Assembly: GCA_013813825.1 (NCBI GenBank)
Contig: JACCRA010000578.1
Span: 1 to 12,556 of the forward strand
DNA from: Pyrinomonadaceae bacterium
GTDB lineage: Bacteria; Acidobacteriota; Blastocatellia; Pyrinomonadales; Pyrinomonadaceae
Length of the DNA: 12,556 nt
Direction: 5' to 3'
Numbering within the stretch: position 1 is the stretch's first letter; every line of letters begins with the position of its first letter. The notes beneath the pieces were generated by a model. It did not search any database, was not told the DNA's origin, and worked only from the letters and a program-made list of their open reading frames with translations. The translations under genes and the position numbers were made by a program. Shown here one piece after another: positions 1-6,875 of this stretch.

Positions 1-1292
1 TGCTGAAACAAAGTCGCTTCGTCCTGCTCACTTCCCTGTTGCTGGTGACTCTCGGCGGAGTCTCGTCGGCGCGCACGCACGTCTCGGTCATGGCCGGGGC
101 CGTCCGACTTCCCGCGGTGTCCGGCGCGATCTTCGAGACCGACCGCGACCGCGACGGATTGAGCGGCCCCGTTCGCCGCATCAAAACTGAAACGGCCAAG
201 CTGGTGCCGAAAGACGGTCAGATGGTCGAAGCCACGCGCCAGACTTTGGAGACGGCAACTTATGACATGAAAGGCGCGAAGATTGCTTACGCCTTTTTTC
301 CGACAGCGACCGACTCGCTGACCGGCAAGGAAGTCTATAAGTACGACGACAAAGGCAACATCGCCGAGATGACGCTGCTCACCACCGACGGCTTGGTGTT
401 GAGCAAAGAGACTTATCAATACGAGTTCGACAAGCTGGGCAATTGGATCAAGATGACGACGCTCGTCGCCGTCGTCGAGAACGGCCAGATGGTTTTTGAG
501 CCGAAGGAAATCACCTATCGCTCGATCACTTATTATCTGGAAGACAGCGTGGCGAAAGCGATGCAAGGAGGCTTGAACGCGCAGACACTCGCCGGGACGA
601 CGATGGCGGCGAACACGGCGATTCCGGCACCGCTGGCGGCGAAACCCTCACTAACTTCAGTGAAGATGGAAGTAGCTTCAAACAGCGCGCCGTCCAACGT
701 CCCGGCGGCGAACAATAACGCGGCGGCCAACATTGCCACGAAGCAGACGCCGGCCATGACAGCGAACCCGTCGAGCAGCAACAACAATACGGCGGCGGCA
801 AACGCCTCCGTCACGAAGAAGCAGACGCCCGCCGCCGCTGCGGTAGTGACGGCGCCGGACGCCTCGCCGATCACAACTAACCTTTCCACTTCTACAAATT
901 TAACTTTGAAATCGCTAGAGCCAACCGCGGCCATGACCAGTTCGAGCGCCGCCGCCGTCAAGACTGAGGAAGGGCCGGCGCCGCCGTCGAAGCCGCTACG
1001 CGGCACTCCAGTGAAGCCGATTTCGGGCGGCGTCCTCAACGGCAAGGCCGTCGAGTTACCAAAGCCGGACTATCCCGAAATGGCGCGCCGCTCGCGCACG
1101 GCCGGCATGGTGACGGTCGAAGTGGTTATCGACGTGACGGGCAAGGTCATCTCGGCGAACGCCATCAGTGGCCCGTCGATGCTCCAGCGGACGGCCGAAG
1201 TGGCGGCGCTCAAGGCGCGCTTCACGCCGACGCTCCTCTCCGGCCAGCCCGTGAAAATGACCGGCACGATCAACTACAAATTCGCTCTGTGA
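1..1292 (+). CDS. Exported TonB C-terminal-domain protein (5' edge at window start)
   Basis: The frame is open from the first base. If the base just before the window is A, the first two bases (TG) complete an ATG, giving a 430-residue protein starting MLKQSRFVLLTSLLLVTLGG, a clear signal peptide or membrane anchor with a likely cleavage site near SSA-RT. An internal TTG at 39 would cut this signal in half, so I reject it. Residues about 40-175 form a domain with YD-like strands (KYDDKGN, YEFDKLGNW). Residues about 185-340 are a low-complexity Ala/Ser/Thr/Asn/Pro linker, as expected for a periplasm-spanning arm. The last 88 residues match the TonB C-terminal domain: YPEMARRSRTAG, then a strand with DVTGKV, then RFTPTLLSGQPV and a final hydrophobic strand. 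TonB domains pass energy to outer-membrane transporters, but many Acidobacteriota proteins carry the domain without an adjacent exbB/exbD, as here, so the role is unknown. Confidence 0.85.
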   Translation, partial: LKQSRFVLLTSLLLVTLGGVSSARTHVSVMAGAVRLPAVSGAIFETDRDRDGLSGPVRRIKTETAKLVPKDGQMVEATRQTLETATYDMKGAKIAYAFFPTATDSLTGKEVYKYDDKGNIAEMTLLTTDGLVLSKETYQYEFDKLGNWIKMTTLVAVVENGQMVFEPKEITYRSITYYLEDSVAKAMQGGLNAQTLAGTTMAANTAIPAPLAAKPSLTSVKMEVASNSAPSNVPAANNNAAANIATKQTPAMTANPSSSNNNTAAANASVTKKQTPAAAAVVTAPDASPITTNLSTSTNLTLKSLEPTAAMTSSSAAAVKTEEGPAPPSKPLRGTPVKPISGGVLNGKAVELPKPDYPEMARRSRTAGMVTVEVVIDVTGKVISANAISGPSMLQRTAEVAALKARFTPTLLSGQPVKMTGTINYKFAL

Positions 1293-1555
1293 GAATCTGC
1301 CTGCGGTGCGGCGTGCGGTTTGAAAAACCTGAAACTGGCGTTCGCGTCGTGTGATCAGACACTTGCCGCGCGGGCGCCAAACGTAAAGAAGCCTAACCGG
1401 AGCGGGATTGGCGAATTATCAGGCGCGCCGTGCGGTAACGTTTGACAATCAGGGACAGCAACAACAAGCCACGCGCCTCGTCAGCGCGTCCGCTACGTCT
1501 CACCATCACACCAAGCACGAAGAGCGGCCTTCCGCCACTTCGGAAGAAAATCACT

Positions 1556-2614
1556 ATGTCATTCTCAGGCCAACTAAATGATCTTTCCTTGGGCGAGTTG
1601 ATCGAGTTCTTCTGCAACCAACGCAAGACCGGCCGTTTGAAAGTTGAGTACGCGCTGGCGCCGGGCGTCTTCTTCATCTGCAGGGGCGAACTGGTGGATG
1701 CCAAAGTCGGCGCGCTCAACGGCACCGATGCCGTCTATTTCGCGCTCACGTTGCCAAGCGCCTCGTTCGACTTCAACGCCGGGATGACTTCCACCCGCCA
1801 CACTATCAACGACCCGTGGGCGCGCGTGGTCCTCGAAGGCTTGCGCCGCCTCGACGAGGGCATCCTGCCGAACATGGAAGCAGCCTTCAGCGGCGATGAA
1901 GATCTGGACGAGGCATTCAACGCCTACCTCGAATGCATCCCCGAAGGCGAGCAACAGGCGGACGAGCCGGCCAAGAATAAGGGGGACAGCAGCGCCGCTG
2001 CTACTGCCGCTGCCGCTGCTACCGTAGCGCCAGCCCCCTTCTCAATGATGGTTGATGCGACGACCGGCGACGGGGGCAATAAGAAAAAGTTCATGATGGC
2101 CGGGGCGGCGGCGGCAGTGGTACTGGTCTGCCTCGTGATCGCGATCCCGGTGACGCGCAGCCTCCGCGCCAAGCCAGTTGAAATCGCGCCGGCCGCTGCC
2201 ACAACAGCAACTCCCCCGCCAGCGCCGCAACCCGCGGAGAATATTAGCGCGCAGACGCCGGCAACGAACGAAGCCAATCCGGCGAAGAGCGAGCAGGAAG
2301 AAGCTGCGGCACAACAGGCGCGGCGTGAACGCGAAGCGAAAGAGCGCGAGGCGCGTCTGAAAGCGAAGCGGGAGGAAGAGGCGAAGAAAGCAGAGGCGGC
2401 GAAGACTCTCACGGCTTCCGCTCCGACAAGCGGCGCGAAGTCAGTGCGCGTCAGCATCGCCTATGACGAGAACGGCCGTGTCACGCAAGCCTCGGCGGTC
2501 GGCACTAGCGCCGGCGCCGAGGCTTACGCCGCCACCGCTGTCCGCATCGCCCGCGGTCGCCGCTTCCCCGCCGGCAAAGCCGGCTCTACAGTCGTCACGA
2601 TTCCGATAAATTAA
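1556..2614 (+). CDS. DUF4388 - transmembrane - TonB-like C-terminal domain protein
   Basis: The protein has 352 residues from ATG 1556, with GGAAG at 1542-1546 nine bases upstream. A TTG at 1442 would add 38 residues with no conserved look. Residues 1-100 resemble DUF4388, the PatA N-terminal-like domain, with the typical opening FSGQLNDLSLGELIEFF and then GRLKV and FFICRGELVDA. That domain is usually cytoplasmic and found in gliding, signalling and response-regulator proteins. An Ala-rich linker follows, then KKKF and one hydrophobic segment at about 181-202, a Pro/Ala stretch, a strongly charged Glu/Lys/Arg helix at about 245-285, and a short TonB-like domain at about 293-352 (SIAYDENGRV, RGRRFPAG). 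The layout suggests an inner-membrane protein with DUF4388 inside and the TonB-like end in the periplasm. It lies 263 bases after another TonB-domain gene on the same strand. Function is unknown; the domain calls are by eye. Confidence 0.82.
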   Translation: MSFSGQLNDLSLGELIEFFCNQRKTGRLKVEYALAPGVFFICRGELVDAKVGALNGTDAVYFALTLPSASFDFNAGMTSTRHTINDPWARVVLEGLRRLDEGILPNMEAAFSGDEDLDEAFNAYLECIPEGEQQADEPAKNKGDSSAAATAAAAATVAPAPFSMMVDATTGDGGNKKKFMMAGAAAAVVLVCLVIAIPVTRSLRAKPVEIAPAAATTATPPPAPQPAENISAQTPATNEANPAKSEQEEAAAQQARREREAKEREARLKAKREEEAKKAEAAKTLTASAPTSGAKSVRVSIAYDENGRVTQASAVGTSAGAEAYAATAVRIARGRRFPAGKAGSTVVTIPIN

Positions 2615-2680
2615 AGGCAAGCGGTCTAACTACCGAAGGCACAAACCAAAAGGCACGTATAGCGTCTTAAGAAAAGCGAA

Positions 2681-2731
2681 AAGGCAAAAGTGATCGGCGC
2701 GCGAAGCGTCTTCACTGTTGCCTTTTGCCTT
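2681..2731. terminator. Candidate bidirectional terminator hairpin between convergent genes
   Basis: AAGGCAAAAG at 2681-2690 is the exact reverse complement of CTTTTGCCTT at 2722-2731, with a short extra pairing AGTGA/TCACT inside (2689-2693 with 2712-2716). It sits between the stop of the plus-strand DUF4388 gene (2614) and the stop of the minus-strand peptidase gene (2738), the expected place for a shared terminator. The stem is AT-rich and no long U-run follows, so efficiency is uncertain. Confidence 0.5.
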
Positions 2732-2737
2732 ATCTCC

Positions 2738-3967
2738 TTACGCCCCGACTGTGCCGAGGATGACGAGCAGAGCGCGTTGCAGCCCAATGGCGCGCCCGCG
2801 CGGGTCGTACCACTCTTGCAGCGTATGGGAACTGCCGGATGCGCCGCCCGCGCCGAGAGTGATGGCGGGGACGCCTTGCGCCATCGGGATATTGGAGTCA
2901 GTCGAGGAGCAATCGAACTGCGGGCGATGGCCGATGTGCCGCGTCGCCGCGACGGCAAGTTGCACCAGTGGCGCGTCCGGTGGCGTCTCACCGCCGGGAC
3001 GGTCGCCGATCAGTTCCATCTTGATGGTGAGCGGAACTGCCGACTGGCTGGGACGACGCGCGGCGTTCTCGTCGTCCGCCGCTTCGCGCACGACGCGACG
3101 GAAAAAGGCGTCGAGCCGCTGCAACTCCGCCGCCGACTCCGAGCGCAAATCAACGTCCATCGCGGCTTCCCGCGCGATGACGTTGACGCCCGCGCCGCCC
3201 GCGATGCGCCCGACGTTGAAAGTCGTGCGCGGGTCGTCGGGCGTCGGGTAAGCGACGAGCCGCGCAATCGCGCGCCCTAGCGCATGAACCGGATTGGCCG
3301 CGCCGAAGTCGCTCCACGAATGCCCGCCCGCGCCCTCGAACGTCACGCGGTAACGACGCGAGCCGAGCGCCCGGTGCGTGATGCTCTCCACGCCCGCGCC
3401 GTCGAAACTGAGGAAGGCGTCGATCTGGTTGGCCCACCGCCCCGCCCCGAACAGGTAACGCACACCGCGCAAATTGCCTGCGCCTTCCTCGCCGACCGTC
3501 GCCGCGAACAGCAGCGAGCCGTTTGTCTCAACAGCCGCCGCGTCGAGCGCCCGCGCGAGAGCCAGCAGCGCCGCCAACCCGCAACTGTCGTCCGCGATGC
3601 CGGGCGCAAGCAACCGCGAGCCTTCGCGCCGCACCGTCACATTGGTCCCCTCCGGGAACACCGTGTCGAGGTGTGCGCTTACAACTAACAGCGGGCGCAA
3701 CTCACGCCCACGTCTGAGTCCGACGCAGTTCCCTTCCCCGTCAATCTCGACCTCGCGCAATCCGCACTCGCGAAAGCGTTGGAGAAACCAACGCGCCCGC
3801 TCTCCTTCGCCGAACGGCGGTGCGGGAATCTCACAAATTGCCGCGTGCTCCGCCGTGATCTCGTCGGCGTGTTCCGTAAAGAACCGACTCGCGCGCCGCA
3901 CGCTCGCGTCGGCGGTCAAATCGCGGACGAGTTGCTCAGGCATTGCAATGGTGAGAGGGCTGACCAT
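2738..3967 (-). CDS. M20 family metallopeptidase (PepT-like)
   Basis: This is a zinc-dependent exopeptidase or amidohydrolase of the M20 clan, likely cytoplasmic because no signal is seen. Counting from ATG 3967 (409 residues), the co-catalytic set is present: H99 and D101 in SAHLDTVFPEG, the bridging Asp in GIADDSCG (126-127), the catalytic Glu pair E160-E161 in VGEEGAGN, an Asp in SFDGAG, and a last His at 381 in GASGSSHTLQEW. The ADD and DGAG forms are closest to the peptidase T/tripeptidase branch. The middle (about 200-310) is the lid/dimerisation domain with GGHSW. The start is uncertain: GTG 4000, ATG 3967 and ATG 3943 are in frame and none has a clear ribosome binding site; 3943 begins nearest the conserved part. 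It lies 121 bases downstream of hicA on the same strand. Substrate cannot be told from sequence. Confidence 0.9.
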   Translation of the reverse strand: MVSPLTIAMPEQLVRDLTADASVRRASRFFTEHADEITAEHAAICEIPAPPFGEGERARWFLQRFRECGLREVEIDGEGNCVGLRRGRELRPLLVVSAHLDTVFPEGTNVTVRREGSRLLAPGIADDSCGLAALLALARALDAAAVETNGSLLFAATVGEEGAGNLRGVRYLFGAGRWANQIDAFLSFDGAGVESITHRALGSRRYRVTFEGAGGHSWSDFGAANPVHALGRAIARLVAYPTPDDPRTTFNVGRIAGGAGVNVIAREAAMDVDLRSESAAELQRLDAFFRRVVREAADDENAARRPSQSAVPLTIKMELIGDRPGGETPPDAPLVQLAVAATRHIGHRPQFDCSSTDSNIPMAQGVPAITLGAGGASGSSHTLQEWYDPRGRAIGLQRALLVILGTVGA

Positions 3968-4088
3968 AATTGAAAAAGCGGAACGCGGGGCGATGAACAC
4001 CCGGCATCAGTGGCGCGCACAGAACATTAAAGATAAGAAGCCTGCTGGATACGCGTTCGCTGCGTGCCATGTTAAATGCGGCGTGAGG

Positions 4089-4295
4089 TTACAGATCATT
4101 TTCTGTAAGGCCGGCCATCTTCATCAGGTGCCGCAGTAACCCCGTCTTAATCGTTTGGTTGCCGTGAACGGGAACGGACAGCCTGACATCGCTTTCAGCT
4201 TTCCCGTAGATGTGGTGGCTGCCCTGCACGCGCAACAGCGACCAGCCATGCCGCTCAAGGACTCTGGCGAACTCCTTGCCGGAGACCGACTTCAT
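4089..4295 (-). CDS. hicA: HicA family toxin (mRNA interferase)
   Basis: The 68-residue protein fits the YcfA/HicA fold: an N-terminal helix (SGKEFARVLERHGW), the strand and loop with QGSHHIY that carries the conserved catalytic His (H27 or H28), the strand pair RLSVPVHGNQTIKTG, and a C-terminal helix with LRHLMKMAGLT. HicA toxins cleave mRNA and stop translation until bound by HicB. All expected motifs are present, so it looks intact. Its ATG overlaps the stop of hicB by four bases (ATGA, 4295-4292), so the two are translationally coupled, with the antitoxin gene first. Confidence 0.93.
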   Translation of the reverse strand: MKSVSGKEFARVLERHGWSLLRVQGSHHIYGKAESDVRLSVPVHGNQTIKTGLLRHLMKMAGLTENDL

Positions 4296-4495
4296 ACCGC
4301 GATTTCCAGCACGCGGTCATTCCCGGCGAGTTGCGTGGGCGACACATCAACGGATAAACACCCTTCGACGGCCTCATAAAGATTGCTGAGCAGTTCCTCA
4401 AAAGTGTCGCCTTGAGTGGCGCAGCCCGGTATGGCAGGGACTTCCGCCCAATAGCCGCCTTCTTCTGCTTCGTGAACCACCACTTTAAGCTTCAT
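4292..4495 (-). CDS. hicB: HicB family antitoxin, short form
   Basis: The 67-residue protein has the HicB fold signature: KVVVHEAEEGGYWAEVPAIPGC, then TQGDTFEELLSNLYEAVEGCL, a partly degraded RNase H-like fold. It neutralises the adjacent HicA. It ends right after the fold (RVLEIAV) and has no C-terminal helix-turn-helix or ribbon-helix-helix, so this short form should not bind DNA through an extra domain. It comes first in the pair and overlaps hicA by ATGA. ATG 4495 has no spaced Shine-Dalgarno; GGAG lies only one base upstream inside a palindrome. With TATACT eight bases before the ATG, the message could be leaderless. Confidence 0.93.
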   Translation of the reverse strand: MKLKVVVHEAEEGGYWAEVPAIPGCATQGDTFEELLSNLYEAVEGCLSVDVSPTQLAGNDRVLEIAV

Positions 4496-4507
4496 ACTCC
4501 GAGTATA
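4494..4507 (-). promoter_or_regulatory. Palindrome and -10-like box over the hicB start
   Basis: On the minus strand the bases before hicB read TATACTCGGAGTATGA. They contain a perfect 13-base palindrome, ATACTC-G-GAGTAT (4494-4506), whose last two bases are the AT of the start codon. They also contain TATACT (4507-4502), one base from the TATAAT consensus. No good -35 box lies 16-18 bases upstream (best TCGCCT). A protein on the palindrome would block both polymerase and the start codon. Promoter and operator roles are inferred from position. Confidence 0.5.
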
Positions 4508-4591
4508 CGTTCGGCCGTGGTTAGAGGCGAGCAGCTAACTATGAATCACCGCCGTGCATCGCCGCCCCGCGTTTCGCGTCCGTCATTCGAC

Positions 4592-5806
4592 TTAAACCAA
4601 CGACTGCACGGCCTCTTCGCTCAACACGCCGTGCGCGCTCTTGGCGTGATCGAAGATGCGCGCGACGCGCTCCTCGGTAGCCTCGATACCGCGCGATTCG
4701 AGCCAGTAGACGACGTTTGACTTACCGCTCATCGGACCAACCTCGATCACCTGCCGCATCCCGAAGAGGGCGGCCGGCACGCCCGAATAGACGAGATCGG
4801 CCAACGCGCTGTCGCCTTTCTTGTAACTCTTAATGACCGCCGCCGCGTGGACGCCGGTGGCGGTGCGGAAGGCGTCGCGCCCGAAGACAGGGTAGTTGAG
4901 CGGGATCGCCCAATCGCAACTTTCAGAGGCCGCCGCGCAATAATCTTTCAACTTCGATAAGTCGTTGTCGATCCAACCCATCAGCTTGAGGTTGACGAGC
5001 AACTGGTCCATCGGCGTATTGCCGACGCGCTCGCCCATGCCGAGCGCCGAGCCGTGAACTTGATCCGCGCCGCCCTCAATCGCCGCGATGGAGTTGATCA
5101 CGCCCAAGCCGCGATCCTGATGGCCGTGCCAATCGAGCCGCACCAATTCGCCCTGCTCTTCGATAATAGATTTGACAAAGCGGACGACCGCGCGCGCGCC
5201 ATCGGGCGTCGAATGCCCGACCGTATCGCAGACGCAGACGGCGCGCGCGCCGCAACGGATCGCCGTCGTGTAAAGCGCGCGAAGCGTTTCGGGATCGGCG
5301 CGCGTCGTGTCCTCTGTGACGTACATCACCGGCAAGCCTTCGCTGACGGCGAAAGTAACGGCGTCTTCCGTCAGCCGCAGCAGCTTATCGAGCGTCCAGT
5401 CCTCGGCGTAGAAGCGCACCGGCGACGAGCCGATGAAGGTACAGGCTTCGATGGCGATGCCAGCGCGTTGGGAAATATCAATGATGGGCTGGATGTCGTT
5501 GCGGTGCGTGCGCGCGGCGCAGTTTGGGCGAATCCGCAGCTTCTGCTCGACGATCTCGCGCGCCAATTTTTCGACGCCCGCCGCGTGCGTCCCGCCCGCG
5601 CCCGGCAACCCGATGTCCGCCGTGTCGATGCCGAGATCGTTCATCAAGTGGAGCAGTTCCAGTTTCTTCTCGACTGGCGGCTCGCACACCGAGGGCGACT
5701 GCAAGCCGTCGCGCAGCGTCTCGTCGTCAAAGCTAATGGGGCGGCCGGGCGCGGGGGCGGCCGGATCAATTTGGTTCCAGTCGTAAATCAACTCACTCGC
5801 GGACAT
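4592..5806 (-). CDS. Isopropylmalate/homocitrate synthase-like enzyme (DRE-TIM metallolyase family)
   Basis: The protein has 404 residues from ATG 5806, chosen because GAGGTG at 5819-5814 lies seven bases upstream; an upstream start at 5821 would add only MRCKS. It is an acetyl-CoA-condensing or lyase-type TIM barrel: DETLRDGLQ at 28-36 is the DRE motif (catalytic Arg32, metal Asp33), and HGHQD at 227-231 supplies the metal-binding His pair. The usual Asn of HxHND is Gln here. After the barrel, PVFGRDAFRTATGVHAAAV and VGPMSGKSNV match the linker subdomains of LeuA-type synthases. The protein ends there, without the roughly 100-residue leucine-sensing domain of classical LeuA, so leucine feedback through that domain is not expected. 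2-Isopropylmalate, homocitrate or citramalate synthase are all possible; leucine-pathway chemistry is the default. It leads a same-strand run with hicBA and an M20 peptidase, but no leu, lys or nif gene is nearby. Confidence 0.85.
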   Translation of the reverse strand: MSASELIYDWNQIDPAAPAPGRPISFDDETLRDGLQSPSVCEPPVEKKLELLHLMNDLGIDTADIGLPGAGGTHAAGVEKLAREIVEQKLRIRPNCAARTHRNDIQPIIDISQRAGIAIEACTFIGSSPVRFYAEDWTLDKLLRLTEDAVTFAVSEGLPVMYVTEDTTRADPETLRALYTTAIRCGARAVCVCDTVGHSTPDGARAVVRFVKSIIEEQGELVRLDWHGHQDRGLGVINSIAAIEGGADQVHGSALGMGERVGNTPMDQLLVNLKLMGWIDNDLSKLKDYCAAASESCDWAIPLNYPVFGRDAFRTATGVHAAAVIKSYKKGDSALADLVYSGVPAALFGMRQVIEVGPMSGKSNVVYWLESRGIEATEERVARIFDHAKSAHGVLSEEAVQSLV

Positions 5807-5813
5807 ACTTTTA

Positions 5814-5819
5814 CACCTC
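5814..5819 (-). promoter_or_regulatory. Ribosome binding site fixing the synthase start
   Basis: GAGGTG on the minus strand lies seven bases upstream of ATG 5806. This selects that ATG over the in-frame start at 5821, which the site itself would overlap. Confidence 0.65.
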
Positions 5820-5893
5820 AACTGTTCGGGAAAATCTCGCGCACGCTTTCGGCATGTTAGGCGTGCGGGAATTACAACAAGCGGCGGAGTCCG

Positions 5894-6613
5894 GTGTCAA
5901 GCGCGCCACTTTACCGGCGCGCGAGCGTTACGGTGTATGATGTCGCGCCTTTTAATTTTGAAGATGGGATTTATTCAGACGTGGAACAATTTACCGCTCA
6001 GGGCAACGACGAGCACCTGAGCATTCTGCACCGCACGACGCCCGGCTGGATCGAAGTGATTGCCGGTTCAATGTTCTCCGGCAAGTCCGAGGAACTGATC
6101 CGCCGCCTGCGCCGCGCTCGCATCGCGCGCCAGAAAGTGCAAGTCTTTAAGCCGAAGATCGACGTGCGTTTCTCGCACGATCACATCGTCTCGCACTCCG
6201 AGATGCGCCACGAATCGTCGGTCGTCGAGACGGCGCAAGAGATACTGGAACGCATCGAAGCCCATACCGACGTGGTCGGCATCGATGAAGGGCAGTTCTT
6301 CGACACTGACCTCGTCGCCGTCGCCAACGAACTGGCGCGGCGCGGTTTGCGTGTCATCATCGCCGGACTCGATCAGGACTACACCGGCCGCCCCTTCGAT
6401 CCGATGCCGCAACTTTTAGCCATCGCCGAGTACATTACCAAGACCCACGCCATCTGCGTCCGCTGCGGCCAGCCCGCCAACTATTCGCAACGCATTGTCG
6501 AAGCCAACGCCCGTGTCGTCGTCGGCGCCGCCGACTCCTACGAAGCCCGCTGCCGCCGCTGCTTCGTCCCCCACGCCGACGCGCCGACTACATACATCGA
6601 GTCTCCTGACTAA
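5894..6613 (+). CDS. tdk: Thymidine kinase (type II, zinc-binding)
   Basis: The enzyme phosphorylates thymidine to dTMP with ATP in the cytoplasmic salvage pathway. Numbering from GTG 5894 (239 residues): P-loop GSMFSGKS at 58-65; Walker B and catalytic Glu region GIDEGQFF with D131/E132; [11 protein letters not shown] at 158-168; lasso and substrate segment with SYEARC at 215-220; and the structural zinc site C188/C191 (CVRCG) plus C220/C223 (CRRC). Everything needed for activity is present. The start is doubtful. About 50 residues precede the conserved GWIEVI, while many relatives have roughly 10-20. In-frame GTGs at 5933 and 5981 are alternatives, and 5981 gives a 210-residue protein of more usual length. 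GGAG lies four bases before 5894. The gene is divergent from the synthase gene across an 87-base gap. Confidence 0.93.
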   Translation: MSSAPLYRRASVTVYDVAPFNFEDGIYSDVEQFTAQGNDEHLSILHRTTPGWIEVIAGSMFSGKSEELIRRLRRARIARQKVQVFKPKIDVRFSHDHIVSHSEMRHESSVVETAQEILERIEAHTDVVGIDEGQFFDTDLVAVANELARRGLRVIIAGLDQDYTGRPFDPMPQLLAIAEYITKTHAICVRCGQPANYSQRIVEANARVVVGAADSYEARCRRCFVPHADAPTTYIESPD

Positions 6614-6660
6614 GCCACTTCCCGCGCATCTAACGGCAACCGCATGACGTCCTTACTTTC

Positions 6661-6707
6661 GCGCCGTTGCCTCTTTGCGTGAGCATCTTGCCCTCACGCA
6701 AAGGCGC
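6661..6707. repeat. REP-like palindrome, family with core CTTTGCGTGAG
   Basis: CTTTGCGTGAG at 6673-6683 is the exact reverse complement of CTCACGCAAAG at 6693-6703, with a nine-base loop. Outer GCGCC (6661-6665) and GGCGC (6703-6707) extend it imperfectly. It lies 60 bases after the tdk stop and could act as a transcript end or 3' stabiliser. The same core recurs at 9127-9185, which is why I call it a dispersed repeat and not only a terminator. The rest of the 6614-6875 gap shows no gene I can support. Confidence 0.7.
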
Positions 6708-6862
6708 ATCGACACGAGGAAGATTTGTGACGTAGTCCGCCGACACCCCTCCGGCAGGGCGACGCTTTGAAGCGTGGACAGCGTCCGACGCAAGAATTTT
6801 CCGCCGTCCTCGTTCAACGCGATGAAACCCCAGACGTGTTCATTGTTGTCACGTTGTCAATT

Positions 6863-6868
6863 GAGGAG
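6863..6868 (+). promoter_or_regulatory. Ribosome binding site for the ARPP-1 gene
   Basis: GAGGAG lies seven bases before ATG 6876. It fixes that start over an in-frame start at 6774, whose extra 34 residues do not look like protein and would bury the signal sequence. Confidence 0.75.
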
Positions 6869-6875
6869 TATCGAG

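Noticed and set aside
533..1045. Minus-strand frame of 170 codons
   Set aside because: It mirrors the low-complexity linker of the TonB-domain gene; its hydrophobic look comes from antisense Ala/Thr/Asn codons.
1442..1447. Perfect TTGACA as a -35 box before the DUF4388 gene
   Set aside because: No -10-like hexamer lies 16-18 bases downstream.
4568..4578. CGCG-TTT-CGCG hairpin as terminator of the synthase gene
   Set aside because: A four-base stem is too short and common in this high-GC sequence.
5054..5860. Long plus-strand frame of 268 codons
   Set aside because: It is antisense to the synthase gene, Arg/Ala-rich, and has no motif; high GC makes long shadow frames.
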